Assembly (NCBI GenBank): GCA_004369085.1
Contig: ML210544.1
Coordinates: forward strand, 1 to 17,439
Source of the DNA: Coprinopsis marcescibilis
Lineage: Eukaryota > Basidiomycota > Agaricomycetes > Agaricales > Psathyrellaceae
Length of the DNA: 17,439 bases
Direction of reading: 5' to 3'
The notes beneath the pieces were generated by a model. That model was not told where the DNA came from and did not search any database. It saw only the letters and a list, made by a program, of their open reading frames with translations. The stretch's first letter is position 1, and every line of letters begins with the position of its first letter. This document shows positions 9,042 through 15,927 of this stretch, one piece after another. A program made the position numbers and the translations under genes.

Positions 9042-9181
9042 ACCTCCATACAAGACAGCTCGAGCATAGTCCAAAGATTCAAGACTCTCATGAAGACCGC
9101 CTCAGGGGTCTTCCTTGTTGGAAATATACTTGATGTTAATCATGAATGCTCTGTGCTTCTTGAGTTCCCTGGAGATCTAGG
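9042..9181 (+). other. Exon-like fragment with 3' GTAAGT donor, unrecognised
   Basis: One frame (9042 onward) is open and reads plausibly: SSIVQRFKTLMKTASGVFLV, then GNILDVNHECSVLLEFPGDLG. It ends at gatctagggGTAAGT, a near-perfect fungal 5' splice site at 9182. The ATG at 9090-9092 could be a start. A candidate acceptor is tgtgcag at about 9375-9381, but the frame beyond it soon stops. It may be the first surviving exon of the unrecognised gene whose remains continue to 11361. No family recognised. Confidence 0.35.
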
Positions 9182-9906
9182 GGTAAGTTTTTAATTTTAA
9201 ATAAAAAACCATTTGCATTCCTGAGCTATATCACACAGTTTTTGGATGAGAGAATCACAACCATTAAATGGAACACAGTTTGGGTATTTAGAGCACATAC
9301 TGTATATGTCTGTCCATTGTCTCATCAAACACTTGCACTTACCTGTCCCTTTAATAATGCCTTTACTTGCAAAAATGTGCAGCCCAATCTCAGCATTTGT
9401 ATCACATTGGATGATGATGTTAGTGAAGCTGAAGAGGGCTTCAAATAAACTGCAACTATGACACCATCTCCACAAAAGCTTTGCAATCACAGAATGAAGA
9501 ATAACCCAAACAATAAGAACTATGAGGAGATGGAGCTGGATAATATGGACCTCCCACAGCTCAAGGAGCATATTAAGGATTTCATCATTAATTTTTCCAG
9601 CAAGTGCTTTTTTTTTTCTGCTGTTCCTTACTGGTGCTCATTCTTCTTCAGCTAAAATAGGGGTTAAAATTGCCTTCCAGAGGTTCCCATGGGCAGGGTT
9701 TATACCCCTTCTGGCACAAAATAGTGTGTGGATTGTCAACTGGCCATATGGAGTTCTGCTGCTGCCAGTTGGGGGAAGGGCAGTCAATGTATCAAGAACA
9801 TTAGTATCACCAAGGTTCTCCTATTGGCTCAGGCTTGTTATACTCATGCAGGAGGGATCAGGCTGGAGAGAAAGGCTTGTACGGGTAAGCAAGTTTCATT
9901 ATCAGC
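9182..9906 (+). other. Decayed coding fragments of an unrecognised gene
   Basis: After the donor-like site lies AT-rich sequence, then short coding-like pieces in changing frames: EEMELDNMDLPQLKEHIKDF (about 9519-9580), a T-rich intron-like stretch ending cttcttcag at about 9653, and GVKIAFQRFPWAGFIPLLAQ continuing NSVWIVNWPYGVLLP (about 9660-9760). A different frame then gives KGSQCIKNISITKVLLLAQA. The FPWAG/NWPYGV pattern vaguely resembles short domains in agaricomycete hypothetical proteins, but I cannot name a family. At least two frame changes suggest a pseudogene or unrecognised introns. A 124-codon minus-strand frame (9197-9571) opposite shows no motif. Confidence 0.35.
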
Positions 9907-11361
9907 ATGTTCTTCAATTCTCATGGCAAAATCAGACTTGGTAGAATCCAGAGAACTGGTCATTGTCAGTGCTGCTTCACTCCCACACATCCTCCTGACC
10001 CCACACTCTCCAATTATATGTCAATAGCACCACCAATCAATGAGGCCCCTGTAAGCTGGAAGCACCACCACCTGACAGCTCCCCAATCAAAAGGACTGAC
10101 CAGCTGCAGAGTGAGGGAGAAGGAGGGGAAGGTTACCTATGTCAAGGCAAAGGGTCCATCAAGATGCACACAGTCAAAGCCTGTTGACAATGAAAGTGAT
10201 GAGGGCAATGATGATAGCAATGACAATATCAGGGCCACAAAATCTATCTGCAAGGCCTGTGGTGAAGCAAAAAAATCTCCAGTTGGCACCCCATTGAAGA
10301 AAAGCAGTGGAAAAAGGGTGAAGAACAAGTCTGAAGCAGTTGACAAGATTGATATCTCCTTGTCAGATAATGAAACTCCTCTAAAAAAGCCTGCAATAAA
10401 GAGAGGTTGATCTTGAAGAATGATTGCACAAGACAATAAGGACAGTGAAGATGGAGGTGACAAAGAGCCTCTTGTGGCTCCAAAGTCTGGTCACAGACCA
10501 GAATCCAAGGGAAGAAACCCAGCCACTGCTCCTCCCCTGCTGTCCAAGGCTGCTCTTGTTGTCTCAAAAGCTTCCTCCACTGCCTCTGTGGCTTCCAAAT
10601 ATCCCACTTCTGCTCCTACAATATTGAAATCATCTGCTACCATGTTGTCCATTGCTACAACATCAAAGTCATCCACTCCTGCTCCTCCACCCTCCAAGTC
10701 TTCAACTGCTGCTGCAGCACCAAAACCATCCTTGAAGTCATCAACCACTGCTCCTGCCTCTTCCAAGACACACACTATGGCCACTATGGTGCACAAGGCT
10801 CCCCTCACTTCTCAAACCTCTGCTGCTGTTACAACATCTAAGTTTTCCAGTACTGCCTCCTTGAAGCCTTCTACCACTGCTCCTGCCACTTCCTTGTCCT
10901 CTGCTTTGGCACCAAGGTGGTCTCTGCCAAGCTCTACCAGTGTGGCCCAGATATCCACATTGTCCACTGGTGCTGCCCTGGTACCCAAGTCTGCTGGTGT
11001 TGATCTGGTGTCCAAGTCATCCAATGTTGCTTCTCAAGGATCTGGCTCATCCACTGCTGCCATGTCATCCACCCTCAGTGCTCAAGCAAACAAGTCAACC
11101 ACTGCCTCTGTTCAAGGATCCAAATCCAATACCCCATCCAACTCTACCCCTGCACCTAGACATGTCTTGTTTGCTAGTCCTATCACTACTGTTCCTGCTC
11201 ATCAGCCACTACCACCCAAGTCCAGCAATCCCATGTCAATGGACAACAGTACCAACCTTCAACCCCATTGTGTGAAGCCTGGTGCCAATACTCAAAGATG
11301 TATTCCATCCAGTTCCGGTGTCTCATCCACCACCCCTGGAGCCACAGAACAGCCTTGTTGA
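9907..11361 (+). pseudogene. Ser/Ala/Thr/Pro/Lys-rich low-complexity protein with two in-frame TGA
   Basis: One frame runs about 484 codons from 9907 to TGA at 11359-11361. Only two stops break it, TGA at 10408-10410 and TGA at 10414-10416, four bases before an ATG at 10420. The first part has CQCCFTPTHPPDP, an acidic patch ESDEGNDDSNDN, a CKAC pair and basic runs such as KKSSGKRVKNKSE, a nuclear-protein-like composition. The second part (about 313 residues) is almost entirely Ser, Ala, Thr, Pro and Lys, with degenerate units such as SKSSTPAPPPSKSSTAAAAP and LKSSTTAPASSKT. Changing both TGAs to CGA would give Arg-Ser-Arg-Arg after KRG, so recent loss is plausible, as is a shorter protein from 10420. 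Function unknown. The whole stretch is very poor in CpG. Confidence 0.5.
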
Positions 11362-11387
11362 GCTTCAGGTCCTGATTCCACCAATAA

Positions 11388-11409
11388 GGGCTTGTTCAGA
11401 TAAAATAAT
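11388..11409 (+). repeat. 5' terminal sequence of PIF/Harbinger element (with TAA at 11385-11387)
   Basis: The sequence TAA then GGGCTTGTTCAGATAAAA lies 220 bp before a PIF/Harbinger transposase on the same strand. A three-base TWA target duplication and ends beginning GGGC.TGTT are typical of this superfamily. The partner end is not in the window because the element is cut at about 12440 by a gypsy fragment. The boundary call is therefore by similarity and context only. Confidence 0.55.
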
Positions 11410-11483
11410 ACTGTCAAAATCGAAATTTGATCCCGGTGGTATTGTTACAAATTAGGAAATATGAAATTCCCATGCACGCTGCT

Positions 11484-11505
11484 ATCAGCGCTTGATCAGC
11501 GCTTA
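11484..11505 (+). repeat. Two adjacent 11-bp direct repeats in the Harbinger leader
   Basis: Units atcagcgcttg and atcagcgctta lie head to tail about 100 bp inside the presumed element end. Subterminal short repeats are often transposase binding sites. This is inferred from position only. Confidence 0.5.
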
Positions 11506-11569
11506 TTGACTGTGAAGTAGATTCCTTGTGATCCTTAGTTTCTGCAAGGTTCTATCAAGCTGAAAAGTG

Positions 11570-11579
11570 TATATAAATT
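11570..11579 (+). promoter_or_regulatory. TATA-like box upstream of Harbinger transposase
   Basis: tatataaatt lies 38 bases before the ATG at 11608. It is the best promoter candidate for the transposase. The short distance would give a very short 5' leader. Confidence 0.4.
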
Positions 11580-11607
11580 GAGTCAAAGGTAGTATGAACA
11601 TGTAGAC

Positions 11608-12439
11608 ATGTCTGATCCCCCGTCCGACTCCCATATCAGGAACCAAATCCACAATGGTTTGGTTGCTGCTGCAGCTTTTCTTGTCAATGTTGTTGCATTT
11701 GCTGCACAACTCTATTCATCACCTGGCTACTGGAGCCAGCCGTATCTGGACAGAGCTTGGAATGTGTCTTCACGTGTTTCTTCTCTTTGTTCATGAGCTC
11801 CACATGGTATCACACTTGAAGGATTCTAGGTGTGGTGTGACAGTTGAAGAGCAGGCAGCAATCTTTCTTTATACTGCAGTGACTGGAATGTCTCTTTGTC
11901 ATGATGGAGAAAGGTTCCAGTGCTCAAATGAAACAGTATCGAGGTGAGCGGTGGACATTGATTTAAAACAGATTGCTCACAAATGGCTCTAGATACTTCT
12001 GTACAGTACTTGATGCTGTTTCAACTGGTCCATTCTATGCCAAGTATGTTTGGCTACCCAACGCCAGTGATTCTATCCCCGACTTCATTGCAAACTCTAC
12101 CAAATTCTTTCCTTTCTTCCAACACGCACTTGGTGCAATGGACAGTACTCACATCAACTGCTGCCCCTCATCTTTGCAGCGCGCCGCTGCAAGAAACCGC
12201 AAGGGTGGGGTTACACAGAACTGTCTGGCTTGTGTATCCTTTTCAATGTGGTTCTTGTATGTCCTCAGTGGATGGGAGGGCTCAGCGGCTGATGCAACAA
12301 TGTACGCTCATGTGTGGCAAGTGGATTTTCATATTCCTGTGGGCAAAGTGTATCTGGCTGATGCTGGGTTTGGCATCTGTGATGCTTTTCTTGTCCCATA
12401 CTGTGGTGTTTGCTATCATCTTGCAGAATGGGGGTGAGC
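11608..12439 (+). pseudogene. PIF/Harbinger (DDE_4-type) transposase, 3' truncated, with a 49-bp intron
   Basis: The start at 11608 gives MSDPPSDSHIRNQIHNGLV, then AAQLYSSPGYWSQPYLDR. The frame changes near 11750, where about 15-20 residues seem lost, and continues ELGMCLHVFLLFVHELHM, TVEEQAAIFLYTAVTGMSL and GERFQCSNETVSR. A spliceosomal intron at 11944-11992 (GTGAGC to CTCTAG, branch-like gctcac) rejoins the frame exactly: VSR plus YFCTVLDAVSTGPFYAKYV. Then follow FQHALGAMDSTHINC (first catalytic Asp), AARNRKGGVTQNCLACVSF, GSAADATMY and KVYLADAGFGICDAFLVPYC (second Asp), with YHLAEWG. The sequence stops there, so the third catalytic residue and the C-terminus are lost at the junction with the gypsy integrase. 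Confidence 0.85.
11944..11992 (+). other. Spliceosomal intron in Harbinger transposase
   Basis: Donor GTGAGC after tatcgag and acceptor ggctctAG before atacttctg; 49 bp with an in-frame stop when unspliced. Removal restores a family-consistent NETVSRYF junction, which is good evidence that the intron is genuine. Confidence 0.75.
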
Positions 12440-12469
12440 AAGCTAGCGGTGCATAGGATGTACTATTAA

Positions 12470-13621
12470 AACGAGTGTAGTATCACCAACAACCTTGGAC
12501 ATAGGGGAGTTTTCACAGTCCAAGTCCGCTTGCTCACTTGCTTCTGGTGGCCAGACCTCCTCGACGACGTCAAATGGTACATCAAGACCTGCCATGAGTG
12601 TCAGATCCGCAACGTCCACCGATATCACATTCCACTGTCTGTCCCAATACCCAACAATCTCTTTCAGAAAGTCTACATGGACTTCATGGTCATGCCCGCG
12701 TTGAGGGGTTTCAAATTCATCCTTCATGCTTGCTGTTTGCTCTCCTCTTATCCCGAGTACTGTCTTCTGCACGCCGAATCAGCCACCGCCATTGCCGAAT
12801 TTATTTTCAAACAGATTCTTTGCCGTTGGGGAGCCGTCAAAGAGATCGTCACTGACAACGGGACACCCTTCGTAGCAGCGCTGGACGTCATCACCAAACG
12901 GTACCAAGTATGTCATATTCGTATTTCGCCTTACAACTCCCAGGCGAATCTTGTGGAACGATGACACTTCGACGTAAGGGAAGCTCTCATCAAGGCAACG
13001 AACGGGCAGGATCATCGATGGTCCGACTTTGCATGCTCAGTTTTGTGGGCCAAATGAACTGCCATCCAATGCATGACTGGATTTTCGCCATACTACATTG
13101 CTCATGGAGTCGAGCCCTTATTCCCTTTCGATCTTGTGGAAGCTACATGGCTCACCTCTCCAATTGGAGCTCCTATAACCACTGACAACCTCATCGCCCA
13201 CCGAGCCCGCATGCTACAAAAATGACCAGAGGATCTTGAAGCCATTAAAGACACACTGTACAAATCGCACATAAAGTCCTCTGAGGAGTTTGAGAAGGTG
13301 TTCTGCGAATCTATTCAAAACTTCGACCTTCAACCTGGCAACCTTGTTCTCATGCAAAACTCGAAGCTTGATTCCTCGATCGGCTACAAGAATAAGCCCC
13401 GCTATGTCAGCCCGATGGTTGTCATGCAACAGACTCAATGAGGATCATACATTCTGGCTGAGCTTGATGGTTCTGTTTCAAAGCTTCGTTTTGCTGCTTA
13501 CCAAATCATTCCCTATTACCCCCGTCTCAACAAACAGATTCAAATCACAAAAATCACGGAGTTATCGGCAGAGGAGCTACTGGAATACACAATCAATAGG
13601 GACAGCGAGCTCAACTGCTAG
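12470..13621 (+). pseudogene. Ty3/gypsy integrase fragment (3' end of Pol)
   Basis: A single frame covers the integrase. It has a zinc-binding region with LGHRGVFTVQVRLLTCFWWP and KTCHECQIRN, the catalytic core with YMDFMVMP (Asp, 12680-12682), EIVTDNGTPF (Asp, 12854-12856) and SPYNSQANLVER (Glu, 12956-12958), and a C-terminal part with HFDVREALIKA, GFSPYYIAHGVEPLFPFD, LQPGNLVLMQNSK, YILAELDGSV and AYQIIPYYPRL. It ends with TAG at 13619-13621. The second Asp and the Glu are separated by 33 residues, one fewer than in relatives, because a Gly before LVER is missing. Four TGA stops interrupt it, the first at 12962-12964. All lie where relatives have Arg or Gly. Protease, RT and RNase H are absent because the left end abuts the Harbinger relic. 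CpG content is still high, suggesting a relatively young insertion. Confidence 0.9.
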
Positions 13622-13725
13622 GCCGACGACTGTCTAATCTATGGTGGACGCCTCCCCAACCTTCTCGGGCTCCTCCTCGACCCTGTTGACTGTGACTGGC
13701 ACAGCACCAACCACCCCCATCGGCT
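13622..13725. other. Gypsy downstream sequence or intergenic
   Basis: A CpG- and C-rich spacer between the integrase stop and the stop of the minus-strand gene. Further right, inside that gene, cgaaaggag is followed by tgttgaaa (about 13785-13800). This has the look of a polypurine tract plus LTR start, but no second LTR copy exists in the window to test it. Confidence 0.35.
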
Positions 13726-14268
13726 TTAACAAACAATACACCCTTGCGTTACTTGCATGCTTACAATTCCATTATCCCCCCTTTCGAAAGGAGTGTTGAA
13801 ATCGGCAAACTTCTTGGCAAGGTGGATATTGCACCTTTTTTGGGACCAGAACATCTCGACCAAAACAGCATCAGAAACAAGTTTCGCCCCCGCAATTTGA
13901 GCATCAAAAGTCTTATTGGTGTACAGCGGCTTTCCTACAGCATCAACAGTGTTAATGAAGTAGAGGATGCAATGTTGGAGGTCGTGATCGATCTTGAAGC
14001 GCTTGTCCGTGTTCGTGGGGTAGAGTTCCTTAACGAGGCGATCCCGGTTATAGAGTTCGACCTAAACGATCGTCAGCACCAACGCCCACCAGACCAGTAC
14101 TTCACTCACTATACGAACCAACGCAGTATTTATGACATTGGTCGCATCGCCATCATAGTAGACGGCATCAAGAGCACTCGCCAGCGAAGTCTTAGCAACC
14201 TTGACCTGCTGGATGAGCGAGCCTTGGACGTGTTCAGCAGTAGAAGTGTGGACGTGGACGATAGACAT
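13726..14268 (-). CDS. Two-exon hypothetical protein, about 164 residues, apparently intact
   Basis: Exon 1 is 14268-14110 and starts MSIVHVHTSTAEHVQGSL. Exon 2 is 14061-13726, begins VELYNRDRLVKELYPTNTDK, passes FKIDHDLQHCILYFINTVDA and ends TAA at 13726-13728. The ATG has a good fungal context (cccaacATGtc). The 48-bp phase-0 intron (14109-14062) has donor GTGAGT, branch-like CTGAC and acceptor TTTAG, and removes an in-frame TAG. Exon 1 and early exon 2 prefer C or G in third codon position (AAG, GAC, CTC, ATC, TAC), unlike the transposon relics, and CpG is not depleted. The last roughly 50 residues are less convincing and could be intron read-through or a truncated end. No signal peptide or long hydrophobic segment is evident. 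I do not recognise a family. The opposite-strand open frame is probably its shadow. Confidence 0.55.
14062..14109 (-). other. 48-bp intron of the minus-strand hypothetical gene
   Basis: Reads GTGAGTGAAG at the 5' end and gctgacgatcgtTTAG at the 3' end on the minus strand, phase 0. Length and signals are typical for basidiomycete introns. An in-frame TAG makes splicing necessary for a long product. Confidence 0.6.
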
Positions 14269-14812
14269 GTTGGGTCTGGTTTCTGATTGGTATGCTTTTG
14301 CCTCTTCCCTCTTTCATTTTAAATTTCGTGTTTGTGCTTAATTGACCATAGTGTCACTTTTTTTTTTTTTTGGGATTTGCATTTTGGACTCGAGATTTTT
14401 TTATTTCCCCTGCCTCGTGTTTTACCAGAGGCTTCGCTTGCACTGTCTCCACAGGAGACAGTACAAAAAGCTCCCTGGATATGTAGAGGATGTGTCTTGC
14501 CTCCTCAGGGATCTCAATGCACCCTCTCACATGACTTGGAGAACACCCTTTAGATTTGGAACTTACCTATCCATATGTAGACATATTTCGCCTACCCTGT
14601 AGGCACGTCCGATAAAAACGTTGGACAGTTACAAATTGAGTTATAGTTTGTTTGTACTTACCTTTGCACGGACCATTGCCTTTTAATCGCTTAGCACGGC
14701 TGTTTAGCACCCGTGCACCTCTGGTTGACTATTCCCCATTCCGAACACTTGCGCGACTAGCCAAGTCACAGCCTCTACAATGGTAGTGACAGTGGTAGTA
14801 GTAGTAGAAGAA
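14269..14812. other. Non-coding region with intron-like signals on the minus strand
   Basis: No protein gene is supported. On the minus strand a GTAAGTAC donor at 14661 pairs with a CCTACAG acceptor at 14597 (65 bp). A second GTAAGT donor at 14566 pairs with an ATATCCAG acceptor at 14475 (92 bp). These could be 5'-leader introns of the gene starting at 14268. The only short frame opened by the first splice (MVRAKGRRNMSTYG) stops at once. An ACCAATCA box lies about 20 bases upstream of the 14268 ATG. A run of 13 or so T lies at about 14358-14370. Confidence 0.35.
14442..14462. repeat. Perfect 9-bp hairpin
   Basis: Arms actgtctcc and ggagacagt flank a 3-base aca loop. It has no T tract directly behind it and lies in a eukaryotic context, so it is not a bacterial-type terminator. 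Purpose unknown. Confidence 0.6.
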
Positions 14813-15081
14813 TTAAACAAATGGATCAGGGTTAAGCTGCGATTCAAGCCAGGCACGTGTGATTTCACCTTTGCCAGCCTTGGAGAATGACAAGTACGCC
14901 TCCCATGCAGTCTTATCCTTGCAGAAAAGCTCTGTGATCTTGATGGTGTCCTGCATGGTCATCCAGTCCTTGCTACAGAGGGTCTCAATGGCAGACATGC
15001 AGCGGAGGGGGGTGGTGGTGAGGTTGTTGGTGGTGGAAGGTGCGGGAGGAGCAAGTGCACCTGCAATTGTCTGCCCAAACT
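14813..15081 (-). pseudogene. C-terminal part of an unrecognised protein, interrupted by minisatellite cassette
   Basis: The frame enters from the minisatellite terminus and gives about 89 codons: EFGQTIAGALAPPAPSTTNN (Pro/Thr linker), then LRCMSAIETLCSKDWMTMQD, TIKITELFCKDKTAWEAYLS and RAWLESQLNPDPFV before TAA at 14813-14815. The helical tail with Trp, Phe, Ala, Tyr and a terminal WLESQL resembles, to my memory, C-terminal tails of transposon-associated hypothetical proteins in agaricomycetes, but I cannot name it. The N-terminal part is absent; beyond 15082 the same frame runs through the 11-bp array and is meaningless there. It is probably a gene truncated by the cassette. Confidence 0.5.
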
Positions 15082-15103
15082 CTACACTTAGCACTGGCCC
15101 ACA
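15082..15103 (-). repeat. Conserved 22-bp terminus of minisatellite cassette (copy 2)
   Basis: On the minus strand it begins tgtgggccagtgc and ends taagtgtag, identical to 487-508 except for one T/C difference, and borders an 11-bp-period array exactly as there. Outside it the flanks differ completely. Confidence 0.75.
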
Positions 15104-15460
15104 AGTCCATGCGGCTGCCATGCCATGGCCATGCCAGGGCCGTGCATGTCCGTGTGGCCGCCGTGCTAGAGCCGTGCAAGCTCCGTGCCATGTCTGTGCA
15201 GCTGCTGTGCAATCTCCGTGTGGCCATTGTACAGCAGCCGTGCAAGCTCCATGCGGCCATTGTACAGCAGCCATGCAATGGCCGTACAGCATCCATGCAA
15301 TGGCCGTACAGCATCCATGCAAGCTCCATGCGGCCATTGTACAGCTATTGTATGGCCATTGTACGGCCATTGCATGGCCATTGTATGGCCATTATATGGC
15401 AGCCATGCAACCTCCCTGCAGCCATCATACAGCTTTTATAAGGCAGCCATTGTATGGCTC
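15104..15460 (-). repeat. 11-bp-period minisatellite, copy 2
   Basis: About 30 units of 11 bp, for example ccatgcaatgg, ccgtacagcat, ccgtgcaagct, ccatgcggcca, ttgtacagcag and ttgtatggcca as read on the plus strand. There are higher-order pairs (ccatgcaatgg plus ccgtacagcat occurs twice in succession near 15275-15320) and one 10-bp and one 12-bp slip. It is richer in G+C and CpG than copy 1 at 58-486, so the unit sequences are not the same even though the period and the terminus are. Long open frames on both strands here (His/Cys/Trp/Met-rich) are artefacts. Confidence 0.9.
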
Positions 15461-15586
15461 TCACATGTCATCTACCCTAGATCCATAGAAGTATAATGCT
15501 ATAGTCCATGCTAGAGCCTTTGCCAAAATTGACAAAAATGATATAGTAGATAAATAAAACTATAGTTACAGTACATTCTATTTTAT
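15461..15586. other. 3' flank of the KDZ gene and minisatellite edge
   Basis: AT-rich and without a gene. Reading on the minus strand, it follows the KDZ stop and should hold its 3' untranslated region and possibly the element end. The word ccatgctagag near 15508 loosely resembles the cassette terminus in inverse sense but is too diverged to call. Confidence 0.35.
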
Positions 15587-15667
15587 TTATTCTTCTTCTT
15601 CTTGTTCATCCTCATGTTCGTCCTCCTTGTTTCTTTGCTGTTTGGATTGCACAATTTGAGTGTGATA
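15587..15667 (-). pseudogene. KDZ transposase, last codons after the Tc1 insertion
   Basis: On the minus strand, immediately beyond the TA duplication of the Tc1/mariner element, the frame gives HTQIVQSKQQRNKEDEHEDE then QEEE and TAA (15587-15589). An acidic tail after a YHT motif is how many agaric KDZ proteins end. The frame is continuous with ...VMLY coded at the other side of the element once the insertion and one TA are removed, so both pieces belong to one gene. Confidence 0.7.
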
Positions 15668-15689
15668 CACTGACTCAACAAAAGTCTTG
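15668..15689 (+). repeat. Left terminal inverted repeat of Tc1/mariner element
   Basis: Twenty-two bases identical to the reverse complement of 17255-17276. After base 22 the ends diverge (cctc against tccc). Confidence 0.95.
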
Positions 15690-15927
15690 CCTCAAGCTTA
15701 TTTTTGCAATATTATAGCTCCTTTTCGTTAGAATGATAAATAAATTGGATATATTATACCTGTCTAGACACATACACAGAATACACAATTTGAGAGTAAG
15801 CAGACAAGTTTTGCATATGGGATGTGTGATCGCGTGATCGTGGCCATCAAAACTGACTTGCTCCTCATAGTACCAAATACAAAGACAACTAATATTATAT
15901 CAGAAACATTTCGGATTGCCACAAAAT

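Noticed and set aside
9197..9571. 124-codon minus-strand frame
   Set aside because: No recognisable motif and no splice or start support. It overlaps plus-strand exon-like pieces of equal weakness, so neither is called a gene.
10491..11024. Minus-strand frames rich in Val, Asp, Glu and Ala
   Set aside because: Complement of the Ser/Ala/Thr/Pro-rich low-complexity coding; no independent motif.
13744..14286. 180-codon plus-strand open frame
   Set aside because: Opposite the minus-strand gene. The minus strand has an ATG in good context, a matched intron and biased codons, while the plus frame has none of these.
14442..14462. Rho-independent terminator
   Set aside because: Perfect hairpin but no following T run, and the region is fungal, with spliceosomal introns nearby.
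14859..15496. Open frames of 100-209 codons on both strands through the second minisatellite, rich in Cys, His, Met and Trp
   Set aside because: Products of the 11-bp array. Only the 14813-15081 minus-strand part outside the array looks like protein.
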